Of a DNA stretch of 64,000 nt, positions 28,300 through 36,387 are shown piece by piece. The notes beneath the pieces are model-generated. The model made no database searches. It saw nothing but the letters and a program-made list of their open reading frames with translations, and was not told the origin of the DNA. This DNA is from Hoylesella timonensis 4401737 = DSM 22865 = JCM 15640 (GTDB lineage: Bacteria > Bacteroidota > Bacteroidia > Bacteroidales > Bacteroidaceae). Where the stretch lies: positions 388,205-452,204 of the forward strand of contig NZ_HG417090.1 in the NCBI RefSeq assembly GCF_000455445.1, written 5' to 3'. The position numbers were made by a program, and so were the translations under genes. Position 1 is the first letter of the stretch. Each line of letters begins with the position of its first letter.

Positions 28300-28688
28300 G
28301 CTGAATTTTCTTTACAAAGTGCCTCTCAAAACTCGCGTAAAATCAACCAACGGCAAAGTTGGTCGCAAATACGCTAAAAATGAGCAACTTTCATAATTCG
28401 TTGATATTAAATAAATTACGCTTAAATCTTCTCGTTACTATCCTTTTTTCATCCCTTTTTGTCTGCTAAAGCATTGTTCTAAGCTAACTATTTGCATGCT
28501 TTAATGCCGCTGAAGCATGCGAATAACACCTCTAATACATGTTTCCAAGCGCATTAACTCAATGTTCTAACTTTTCGAGTGGGTTATTTTGCTAAAATCA
28601 GCACAATTTTGTCGGTCGTTTGCCTATTCTTTTTTTCTATTTTGAAGATTTTTAATGGTCGTTTTTTGGTAAAATAACAGGACAAAGA
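28300..28688 (+). repeat. Intergenic repeat family, copy B (389 bp)
   Basis: Same orientation and exact length as copy A, beginning GCTGAATTTTCTTTACAAAG. Hairpin 2 arms are 28494-28503 (GCATGCTTTA) and 28511-28520 (TGAAGCATGC); hairpin 1 has GCGTA/TACGC and ACCAAC/GTTGGT. The flanking genes are on the opposite strand. The short flanks 28113-28299 and 28689-28795 contain nothing recognisable. Confidence 0.92.
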
Positions 28689-28795
28689 CGCTCCATCATT
28701 TTACCAAAATACTGAGTTTTTTTTTATTGAATGAGTGGTGATACAGACTAACATTTGAGTTGTTTCTTAGTATCACTCATCAACATAAGGCCTAA

Positions 28796-29260
28796 TTAAA
28801 TTTTGCTGTTGCGCATGGGGCTGGGTAGAGACATGAGGAGGACTTTCCATTGCTTATTCCGATAACATAAGTGTATTTGGAAAGAAGCCTTATCCATCAT
28901 CTTTCCCGATTTCCCAATCGAATCAAGCAACATTACGTTTTTCACTTTTACAACTACTGTGGCTGTCGTGTCTCCCGATTGATAGTTAATATTTTCGAGT
29001 TGATGTGAAGCTCCTTCGTCTTGAGCTTTAAGCAAATCAATGTCTTCTTGCGTGATTTGCGAACCTGCATACTCAATCCATTTCTTTGATTCGGGAGTGC
29101 AATAGGGCAAAGCCTCGTTCAGTTGCCAATTAAAGAAAGTTGCTGCAAAACCATTGGCAGCCTCTTTGAGTTGGGGTTCATCTTTATGCGATGAACAGGC
29201 TGCAATGAGCAAGCCACTGACCCATACGCACATACTGAAAATGATTAACTTTACTTTCAT
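28796..29260 (-). CDS. Small lipoprotein, hypothetical
   Basis: A 154-aa protein with lipobox LIAAC (Cys22). The mature region opens with a helix (LKEAANGFAATFFNWQLNEALPYCTPESKKWI) and then strands ending in YRNKQWKVLLMSLP. This helix-then-sheet order with a closing W-K-V strand resembles NTF2-like/DUF4878-type lipoproteins; that is inference. It has its own -7 box at 29285-29292. Confidence 0.72.
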   Translation of the reverse strand: MKVKLIIFSMCVWVSGLLIAACSSHKDEPQLKEAANGFAATFFNWQLNEALPYCTPESKKWIEYAGSQITQEDIDLLKAQDEGASHQLENINYQSGDTTATVVVKVKNVMLLDSIGKSGKMMDKASFQIHLCYRNKQWKVLLMSLPSPMRNSKI

Positions 29261-29284
29261 TCCTTTCGCTTTCCTAAATCATGG

Positions 29285-29292
29285 CAAAGATA
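29285..29292 (-). promoter_or_regulatory. -7 box TATCTTTG for the small lipoprotein gene
   Basis: Minus-strand TATCTTTGCCATG, 24 nt before the start at 29260. It is divergent with TACTTTTG at 29325-29332 for the MBL gene. Confidence 0.55.
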
Positions 29293-29324
29293 GCTAAAAA
29301 TTTGCGCATATCGTTTGATTTTAA

Positions 29325-29332
29325 TACTTTTG
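29325..29332 (+). promoter_or_regulatory. -7 box TACTTTTG for the MBL-fold gene
   Basis: TAnnTTTG match, 19 nt before the ATG at 29352. Confidence 0.5.
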
Positions 29333-29351
29333 TAACTTCAAATTTATATTC

Positions 29352-30152
29352 ATGTTGCAATTTATATGCATGGGAAGCGGTAGCAGCGGCAACTGTTATT
29401 GTTTATTTACAGAGAACGATGGATTGATGATTGATGCTGGCTTAGGCGTCCGAACATTGAAGCGATCGTTTAAGGAAAACGGGCTATCTCTTTCCCATAT
29501 TCATCATATTATTATCACTCACGATCACGCCGACCATATCAAATCGGTGGGTTCGTTGAGTCGCGAATTTTCGCTGCCCGTCTATGCGACAGCCAAGGTA
29601 CACGATGGTATTGAGCGAAACTTTTGTGTACGAAACAAGGTAGCCCCCAACTTGAAACGATGTTTCACCAAGCAAGTACCACTTCAGGTGGGCGACTTCA
29701 TGGTAACACCTTTCCATGTGCCACACGACAGTTGTGACAGTGTGGGCTATCGAATTAGTTGCCAGGGAATTATCTTTGTTCTGATGACCGATGTAGGTCA
29801 TATTGCTGACGAGATGAAAGAATTCATTGCAGAAGCCAATTACTTAGTCATTGAAGCCAATCACGATGAAGATATGTTGGAACAAGGACCTTATCCTGCA
29901 CACTTGAAAGCCAGAATAGCCAGTCAAACAGGTCATTTACCAAATAGTGAATGTGGAAGAGCTTTGGCAGAAAACATGACGGAGGAGTTGCGACACGTTT
30001 GGCTGTGCCACTTGAGCGAAGAGAATAATCATCCCGAATTGGCTCGTAAAACGGTGGAACAAATTCTGCGCTCGTATGGCATTGTGGCAGGAACGGATGT
30101 CCAATTAGACGTCTTGAAGCGAAAATCCCCCAGCTTGTTGTACCAACTTTAA
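29352..30152 (+). CDS. MBL-fold metallohydrolase (YycJ/WalJ-like)
   Basis: A 266-aa protein. The N-terminus MLQFICMGSGSSGNCYCLFT is characteristic of the YycJ/WalJ group. The metal motif HDHADH is at 57-62. Later ligands include the HVPHDSCDSVGYR loop, DVGH (about 142-145) and the C-terminal HLSEENNHPE. Members of this group are predicted DNA 5'-exonucleases or hydrolases; activity here is inferred. It is a single gene with its own promoter. Confidence 0.9.
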   Translation: MLQFICMGSGSSGNCYCLFTENDGLMIDAGLGVRTLKRSFKENGLSLSHIHHIIITHDHADHIKSVGSLSREFSLPVYATAKVHDGIERNFCVRNKVAPNLKRCFTKQVPLQVGDFMVTPFHVPHDSCDSVGYRISCQGIIFVLMTDVGHIADEMKEFIAEANYLVIEANHDEDMLEQGPYPAHLKARIASQTGHLPNSECGRALAENMTEELRHVWLCHLSEENNHPELARKTVEQILRSYGIVAGTDVQLDVLKRKSPSLLYQL

Positions 30153-30284
30153 TTGTTGTTGCGGCTGTTCGTGAGGATAGTTTCTGTTGATAGCTCTGGA
30201 TGCGATAAGAAGTTTTGTTCAAAGAAAAACTGCTATGCTATCATTTCTGTTTGTAACATCATGATAGATAGCAGGATATATCTT

Positions 30285-30325
30285 GACAGACAGGTAAAAC
30301 AACTACCCCTGTCTGTCTTTCTGTC
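30285..30325 (+). terminator. Probable terminator after the MBL gene
   Basis: The 10-bp stem GACAGACAGG / CCTGTCTGTC is followed by TTTCTGTC, about 130 nt after the stop. The T run is short, so termination may be partial. Confidence 0.5.
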
Positions 30326-30354
30326 ATCTCTTAGGAGTCATGAACCAATGGAGT

Positions 30355-31482
30355 TTACTCAGCAGCAGTTGAAGATTTCAACGGATTCCAACCTTGTGCT
30401 TTCAAGGCAAATTCTTGATTGTCTCGAGTGACCAGCTGTGCTCCAAGGTTGGCATGGGTAATATGTCCAATGAGTTTGATGCCTTCCAAGGCTTGTATTT
30501 TTTCATGGTCACCAATGGGTACGGTAAACAATAACTCGTAATCCTCCCCACCATTGAGAGCGCAGGTTGTGACGTTTAGGTTGAGTTCTTCTGCCATCAC
30601 CGCTGTTTGGTAGTCAATGGGTAGATTCTTTTCATAGATTCTGCAGCCGCAATTGCTTTCTTTGCAGATGTGCAACAACTCGCTGCTCAAGCCATCAGAG
30701 ATATCAATCATCGCTGTTGGGTGGATGTGTGCAGCCCTTAAGGTTTCAATAATATCACCTCTGGCTTCGGTTTGTAGTTGGCGTTGCAGCAAATATTCTT
30801 TTCCTGCGAAGTCGGGTTGAAAGTTTCCGAGACTGTTCAAATCATGGTTAAGTTTAGTGACAAGAGCTTGATTCTTCTGCTCTTTGGCTTTCATTATTTT
30901 GGTACGGATTTCGTCTACCTGTTTGTAGTACACCGACTTTTCACGCTCCAGCAACATCAATCCCATATAGGCAGCCCCTAAATCTCCGCTCACACAAATC
31001 AAATCAGTGTCTTTCGCACCATTTCGATAAACAATCTCCTCTGGTTTTGCTTCACCGATACAAGTGATGGAGATGGCTACTCCCGTTCGAGAAGAGGTCG
31101 TATCTCCTCCGACAATGTCTACTTTCCACTTGTTGCAAGCCATGCGCAAACCATTATAAAAGGCTTCGATATCTTCTACACTGAACCGCTTGTCAATGGC
31201 TAAGCTAACCAACATTTGCCTTGGTGTGCCATTCATGGCAAATACATCACTGATATTTACCATTGCTGCTTTGTACCCCAGATGTTGTAAGTCAATGTAA
31301 GTGAGGTCGAAATGCACTCCTTCCATTAGCATATCTGTGGTGGTAAGCACTTCACTGTGGGGATAGTGCATGACAGCACAATCGTCACCCACACCTGTCA
31401 GGGTTGAACTGTTTTGTAGTTGAATGTCTTTTGTGAGTTGTTCTATAAGTCCAAATTCGCCTAATTTAGAAATTGCAGTCAT
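30355..31482 (-). CDS. thiL: Thiamine-monophosphate kinase with an inserted helix
   Basis: Phosphorylates thiamine monophosphate to the active diphosphate. At 375 aa it is longer than the usual 320-345. The ThiL start SKLGEFGLIEQL and GVGDDCAVM (31-39) are present, with TTDMLMEGVHF, GGDTTSS (125-131) and MIDISDGLSSELLHIC (258-273). The extra length is mostly a Lys/Gln-rich helical insertion at about 186-220, between the LLEREK helix and FQPDFAGKEYLL. It lies about 180 nt downstream of punA, probably in the same transcript. Confidence 0.94.
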   Translation of the reverse strand: MTAISKLGEFGLIEQLTKDIQLQNSSTLTGVGDDCAVMHYPHSEVLTTTDMLMEGVHFDLTYIDLQHLGYKAAMVNISDVFAMNGTPRQMLVSLAIDKRFSVEDIEAFYNGLRMACNKWKVDIVGGDTTSSRTGVAISITCIGEAKPEEIVYRNGAKDTDLICVSGDLGAAYMGLMLLEREKSVYYKQVDEIRTKIMKAKEQKNQALVTKLNHDLNSLGNFQPDFAGKEYLLQRQLQTEARGDIIETLRAAHIHPTAMIDISDGLSSELLHICKESNCGCRIYEKNLPIDYQTAVMAEELNLNVTTCALNGGEDYELLFTVPIGDHEKIQALEGIKLIGHITHANLGAQLVTRDNQEFALKAQGWNPLKSSTAAE

Positions 31483-31661
31483 GTAAGAATGATTTGTGTG
31501 TAAATAAGTGGTTGTTCTGAATGAACAAAATTATCTATTGGTGATATGAAATATAAAAAGGAGATGCGCTAAAACATCGAGAAACGTGGCGTATGATAGT
31601 CTTCATTTTTAACAGATGGCGTGCCTTCGTTCCCCGATAGTTTCAACTGTGGCGGCAGTGC

Positions 31662-32471
31662 TTAGCTGCGCTTGATAATTTCTCTCATGATTTCGGTCAT
31701 CAGCGGTTGTGCCTTGTTTGCAGCCTCTTGCACCTCTTCGTGAGACACTTCTACAGGCTTTCCCTCAATGCCCAAGTCAGTGATGATGCTCATACCGAAG
31801 ACCTTGATGCCGCAATGGCGTGCTACAATCACTTCGGGTACGGTACTCATCCCAACAGCATCGCCGCCCAAGCGGTGGTACATAGCATATTCGGCAGGGG
31901 TTTCAAACGTAGGTCCTTGTACACCCACATAGACGCCATGAACTACACGAATGTTCTTTTCTTTTGCGATGTCGTCAGCTAATTGGCGTAGACTTTTATC
32001 GTAAGCCTCGTGCATGTCGGGGAAACGTGGACCTGTGGGGAAGTTCTTTCCATGCAAAGGATGTTCAGGGAAGAAGTTGATATGGTCGTTAATAATCATC
32101 AAGTCGCCAATTTTGAACGAAGGATTCATGCCTCCTGCCGCATTAGAAACAAATAATGTTTCAATGCCCAATTCGTACATTACTCGTTCGGGGAAGGTTA
32201 CTTCTTTCATGTCATATCCTTCGTAGTAATGAAATCTTCCTTGCATCGCCATGATATCCTTGCCACCTAATTTACCAAAAATCAATTTACCCGAATGACC
32301 TTCAACGGTTGATACGGGGAAATTAGGGATATCTTGATAAGGAAATTCGTAACTATCTGTTATCTCGGAAGCTAATTGTCCCAGGCCTGTTCCCAGAATG
32401 ATTGCTGTCTTTGGACTTGTCGTCATCCTTTCTTTTAACCAGGATGCTGTTTCTTGATTTTTTTTGTACAT
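31662..32471 (-). CDS. punA: Purine nucleoside phosphorylase
   Basis: Phosphorolysis of purine nucleosides for salvage. It has 269 aa from the ATG at 32471 (MYKKNQETASWLKERM), which matches the usual N-terminal helix of trimeric PNPs. The phosphate loop is GTGLGQ, followed by TVEGHSGKL, GRFHYYEGY and SNAAGGMNPSF (active-site region). The start lies 119 nt inside the 3' end of lpxK in another frame. A longer in-frame start at 32504 adds 11 unlikely residues. Confidence 0.94.
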   Translation of the reverse strand: MYKKNQETASWLKERMTTSPKTAIILGTGLGQLASEITDSYEFPYQDIPNFPVSTVEGHSGKLIFGKLGGKDIMAMQGRFHYYEGYDMKEVTFPERVMYELGIETLFVSNAAGGMNPSFKIGDLMIINDHINFFPEHPLHGKNFPTGPRFPDMHEAYDKSLRQLADDIAKEKNIRVVHGVYVGVQGPTFETPAEYAMYHRLGGDAVGMSTVPEVIVARHCGIKVFGMSIITDLGIEGKPVEVSHEEVQEAANKAQPLMTEIMREIIKRS

Positions 32472-33531
32472 AGCTAATAATTTTATGGTTGAATGCTTCC
32501 TCACTGTCCAAGAGGAATCTAATCTGAATCGGTAGGATGTGTAAGGCTGCCTTTACCTCATCCGTCATACCTTCGATGCCTGTCAAACGACTGGCATCTT
32601 TTTCTGTGGTAATGATGATTTTGGGTGCCTCCATTTGTGCAAATGTGTCATTCAAGTGCATGATGTCGTTGGAGGTGAAGCGGTGATGGTCGGCAAAAGC
32701 CATTGGCTGAATGTGCTTACAGTACTTTTTGAGGTCTTCCTTCATGTGCTGTGGAGAAGCGATACCAGTGAGCAACAGTACATTTTGTTGTTTGAGCGAC
32801 CGTAAGGAACATTCTTTTTCCGTGTCAAAAGATTTTAACTTTCCGTATTCTAAGGCAGTAAAAAACAACGATTGGAAAGGGTAGAGGTTAAGATTCTTTG
32901 TGAGAACCCTAAACTCCATAGGTTTCAAATCTTTTGGACACTTGGTAACAATGACAACATCGGCACGGTCTTTGGCAGATAGTGGCTCACGAAGTCTGCC
33001 CGCCGGTAAGAGTTCATCATTCATAATGAAACGATGATAGTCTACCAACAGGATATTGATACCAGGCTTAACATATCGGTGCTGATAAGCATCGTCCAGC
33101 AAAATCACATCAACATCTCGTGTTTCTTCATCTGTTGTTAGGTGTGCTATCCCATGTCTTCTGTTCTTATCAACAGCAATATAGATATGTGGGAACTTAC
33201 GTTTCATTTGAAACGGCTCGTCACCAATTTCCTGCATGGGAGTATCTTCATGGGCAAGCACATAGCCCTTGCTTTGACGTTTGTATCCACGAGACAGCAC
33301 AGCAACTTTCACCAAGTCGCCCAAGAGGCGCACTAAATATTCCACATGAGGCGTCTTGCCCGTTCCACCAACAGTGATATTGCCCACGGAGATGATAGGA
33401 ATATCGTATGCCTGCTGTTTGAGAATGCCCATTTCAAACATTTGATTACGCACTCTTACCCCTAAACCATAGAGCCAGCTTAGCGGATAGAGCCATTCGT
33501 TAATCTTTATGTAATCTCCTTCGGTTCTCAT
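32353..33531 (-). CDS. lpxK: Tetraacyldisaccharide 4'-kinase
   Basis: Inner-membrane kinase that adds the 4'-phosphate in lipid A synthesis. It has 392 aa. The N-terminal WLYPLSWLYGLGVRVRNQMF is the membrane-associated helix. The extended P-loop VGNITVGGTGKTPHVEYL is at about 48-65, and the LLDDAYQHR motif near 145. The last ~39 residues (KKSRNSILVKRKDDDKSK onward) are basic, look non-domain, and lie wholly within the overlap with punA, as if an earlier stop was lost. Confidence 0.94.
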   Translation of the reverse strand: MRTEGDYIKINEWLYPLSWLYGLGVRVRNQMFEMGILKQQAYDIPIISVGNITVGGTGKTPHVEYLVRLLGDLVKVAVLSRGYKRQSKGYVLAHEDTPMQEIGDEPFQMKRKFPHIYIAVDKNRRHGIAHLTTDEETRDVDVILLDDAYQHRYVKPGINILLVDYHRFIMNDELLPAGRLREPLSAKDRADVVIVTKCPKDLKPMEFRVLTKNLNLYPFQSLFFTALEYGKLKSFDTEKECSLRSLKQQNVLLLTGIASPQHMKEDLKKYCKHIQPMAFADHHRFTSNDIMHLNDTFAQMEAPKIIITTEKDASRLTGIEGMTDEVKAALHILPIQIRFLLDSEEAFNHKIISYVQKKSRNSILVKRKDDDKSKDSNHSGNRPGTISFRDNR

Positions 33532-33623
33532 TCAAAATTGATTAGGATGCTTTCTTGTAAAATTGTCTATGACAGTTGTCTGCCTCACAAGCGGTATCAA
33601 TGTGAATACCCTGACGAATTACT

Positions 33624-35393
33624 TTATCTGATGTTTAGATAAAAAGGAATTCTGGCTTGCACCATGCTTTGCTGGTTCATGGTTTTCAGTAGTGCAAACG
33701 GTTCGTAATAGTCGCCCAATGCAGTGCGCATTTGTTCGTCCAAGTAGTTTCCACCGCCAGTCATCTTAAACAATTGTTCCATCCAATCGTCCCCTTCAGG
33801 ATAATTGGATGTATGATATTTGTCTATCTTCGCCAGCTTGGCAGCCTTAACGATAGCCTTATCAAGTCCTCCCAACTCGTCTACGAGTTTAATTTTCAAC
33901 GCATCTTGTCCTAAAAATACGTGTCCTTGTGCAATCTCTTCAACTTGATGAATGCTCATCTTTCTACCATCTGCCACTCTTTTACGAAACAAATTGTATC
34001 CCCTGTCAATGTAACGTGTCAAGTATCCAATTTCTTCTTCGTTCATGGGGCGTGCATTTGAACCCATCAAAGCGTTGCGGTTGGTCTTTACCTCATCAAA
34101 CTTAATGCCTAATTTTTGCGTCAACAGTTGACTTCTGTCGGGTATCATGCCAAAGATGCCTATACTGCCAGTCAGCGTAGTGGGTTGTGCTACAATCCAG
34201 TTGGCGTTGCAACTCATGTAATAACCACCCGAGGCAGCCATTCCACCCATGGACACTACGACTGGTTTCTTCTTTTTCAGTTCCGCAATTTGATGCCACA
34301 TCTGTTCTGATGCGTACGCACTTCCACCGCCCGAATTGATTCTCAGTACCACTGCCTTGACGTCATCATCGTCTGCAAGTGCTTCCAAGTCTTTGCAAAC
34401 AGCAGGTCCCACAATGGCGTGCTGACCACCAAAGATGCCACCAGTAATAGGGTTATCAACGATGTTACCATACGCATAGTAGACAGCTATCTCATCGCCA
34501 TCGCTCTTTTCCTTGACATTTTTCATCTCGGCAATACTCACTTGGTTAATAGGGTCGTCCATATCCAAATCAAAAGTCTTCTTCACTTCCTTCTTTACTT
34601 CATCGGTATAGAGAAGACCGTCCACCAGTTTTGCAGAAACATAATCCTTAGGATTGTTAAAAGTGATGAGACTATCGGCGTATTCATTTAGTTTGTCGAC
34701 ACTAATCTTGCGGCTCTGGCTCACCGCTTGACATACGTTTGCCCACAGACCGTTGATATATGCTTGTGTTTGTTCGCGGTTAGGCTCGCTCATCTTGTCT
34801 GCCGTGACGCTTTCAGTAGCGCTCTTGTATTTGCCCACTTTGATAACTTGAAAACGGATGCCAAACTTAGCGAGCAAGTCCTTTATGAACATTGGCTCTG
34901 CTCCGATGCCATGCCAGTCTATCATACCTTGCGGATTAAGAAAGATTTTGTCTGCAACCGAGGCAATGTAATAGTTGCCTTGTGAGTAACTGTCTGCATA
35001 GGCAACAATCTTCTTTCCGCTCTTCTTGAAATCGAGTAGGGCGTTCCGAATCTCCTGCCTACTGGCATAATCAGCAACGAACATACCAGATTCGATATAA
35101 ATTCCTTTGATTTTGTCCGTTTCCTTGGCTTTCTTGATAGCGGAGAGTATCTCGTCTAAGCCTAAACTTCCGAAAGAATCTTGTGCAAAAAGCCCAAATA
35201 CATTGTCGTCACTTTGCTCTTGCAGGGAGCCTGAAAGGTTGAGAACCAAAACACTGTTCTTACTAACATTTTGTGTGGCCTGTGTGGATGTTATCATTCC
35301 GATAATGCTCATCACACCTAAAATGGCGAGGATAAGACCAACTGCAAATATTCCCACAATAGTGGCTCCTACATACTTGAAAAATTCTTTCAT
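33624..35393 (-). CDS. sppA: Signal peptide peptidase SppA, long (67K) type
   Basis: Membrane-bound serine protease that degrades released signal peptides. It has 589 aa, with an N-terminal membrane span at about 12-36. Two tandem ClpP-like domains follow: the first supplies the general-base Lys190 (GKYKSATE) and the second the nucleophile Ser388 (SMGGMAASGGYY). RINSGGGSAYASEQ (351-364) is the oxyanion-region loop. It lies 92 nt upstream of lpxK on the same strand, so sppA-lpxK-punA-thiL may be one transcript from the box at 35419-35426. Confidence 0.95.
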   Translation of the reverse strand: MKEFFKYVGATIVGIFAVGLILAILGVMSIIGMITSTQATQNVSKNSVLVLNLSGSLQEQSDDNVFGLFAQDSFGSLGLDEILSAIKKAKETDKIKGIYIESGMFVADYASRQEIRNALLDFKKSGKKIVAYADSYSQGNYYIASVADKIFLNPQGMIDWHGIGAEPMFIKDLLAKFGIRFQVIKVGKYKSATESVTADKMSEPNREQTQAYINGLWANVCQAVSQSRKISVDKLNEYADSLITFNNPKDYVSAKLVDGLLYTDEVKKEVKKTFDLDMDDPINQVSIAEMKNVKEKSDGDEIAVYYAYGNIVDNPITGGIFGGQHAIVGPAVCKDLEALADDDDVKAVVLRINSGGGSAYASEQMWHQIAELKKKKPVVVSMGGMAASGGYYMSCNANWIVAQPTTLTGSIGIFGMIPDRSQLLTQKLGIKFDEVKTNRNALMGSNARPMNEEEIGYLTRYIDRGYNLFRKRVADGRKMSIHQVEEIAQGHVFLGQDALKIKLVDELGGLDKAIVKAAKLAKIDKYHTSNYPEGDDWMEQLFKMTGGGNYLDEQMRTALGDYYEPFALLKTMNQQSMVQARIPFYLNIR

Positions 35394-35418
35394 AAGTTGA
35401 AAATTATAGTTACTGATG

Positions 35419-35426
35419 CAAATATA
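35419..35426 (-). promoter_or_regulatory. -7 box TATATTTG for sppA and downstream genes
   Basis: Minus-strand TATATTTGCATC, 25 nt before the sppA start. Confidence 0.6.
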
Positions 35427-35480
35427 GTTAATTTTATTCAGTATGTCATGTAAAACTACTTTTTTTTGCGCAATCTATCG

Positions 35481-35488
35481 TACATTTG
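35481..35488 (+). promoter_or_regulatory. -7 box TACATTTG directly before the dehydrogenase gene
   Basis: The box ends 5 nt before the ATG at 35494, so the transcript would start at the start codon. Confidence 0.6.
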
Positions 35489-35493
35489 TGGTG

Positions 35494-36261
35494 ATGAAAA
35501 AGGTTATTGTCATGGGTGCCTCGTCAGGTATGGGGTAAGCGTTAGCCACCTTGTTGTACAAAGATGGTTGGATAGTGGGCATTGCAGCACGCCGTATCGA
35601 AGAAATGGAGCAATGGAAGTTGGAACAACAACAGTTAAATCCATCAACTACTGCCATGGATGGACAGGATAATGAAAGAATCTTCACTGCCCAAATTGAT
35701 GTTTGTGCGCCAGAAGCTCCGCAAACATTGCTCGATTTGATACATCGTATGGGTGGAATTGATCTTTATATTCATGCTTCAGGGATAGGTAGACAAAATC
35801 CTGAATTGCAAGAAGATATAGAACTAAACACTGTAGAAACCAATGGTGTAGGATTCACTCGGATGATTGGTACTATCTATCGGTACATGGCAGTCAATGG
35901 AGGAGGACAAATAGCTGTCATTTCTTCTATTGCTGGTGTGAAGGGTTTGGGTGCTGCTCCAGCGTATAGTGCAACCAAAGCCTTACAAAATACTTATGTT
36001 CAGGCTTTGGAACAACTGGCAAATAATAAAAGTCTAAGGATACATTTTACCGATCTTCGTCCGGGATTTGTGGACACCGCATTGCTAAAAGGTGGTGACT
36101 ATCCTATGATGATGAACCCACAATTGGTGGCTCGCCACATGTTGAAGGCTATCTATCGCAAACGGCATGTTTGCATCATCGATTGGAAATGGCGCATTTT
36201 GGTAAGTCTATGGCGTTGCCTGCCACGTTGTATTTGGCGACACTTCAGACTGGTGAAGTAG
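35494..36261 (+). pseudogene. Short-chain dehydrogenase interrupted by an in-frame TAA
   Basis: From the ATG at 35494 the frame reads MKKVIVMGASSGMG, then TAA at 35536-35538, then ALATLLYKDGWIVGIAARR and an unbroken 236-codon frame. The normal SDR cofactor motif is GxSSGxGxxLA, so the stop replaces one residue just after the third Gly. Everything after it is intact: NxSG-like region HASGIG, the catalytic Ser (AVISSIAG) and YSATK (Tyr/Lys), and the C-terminal helix. A TTG restart at 35551 would lack the whole dinucleotide loop. It is either a very recent pseudogene, a sequencing error, or a recoded or readthrough gene. Confidence 0.85.
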
Positions 36262-36326
36262 CTCACAATTATGACTATGAGGAATAAACGTCTTGAAAGC
36301 TCTTCCTTACTCCCTCGCTTATTTAG

Positions 36327-36367
36327 AAACACCACATCACTTATAATTATAAATGATGTGGTGTTTT
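36327..36367 (+). terminator. Bidirectional terminator between the dehydrogenase and transglutaminase genes
   Basis: Perfect 13-bp stem AAACACCACATCA / TGATGTGGTGTTT with a 14-nt loop and a short T run, between two convergent genes. Confidence 0.8.
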
Positions 36368-36387
36368 GCAAATAAGTGTATGACGAC

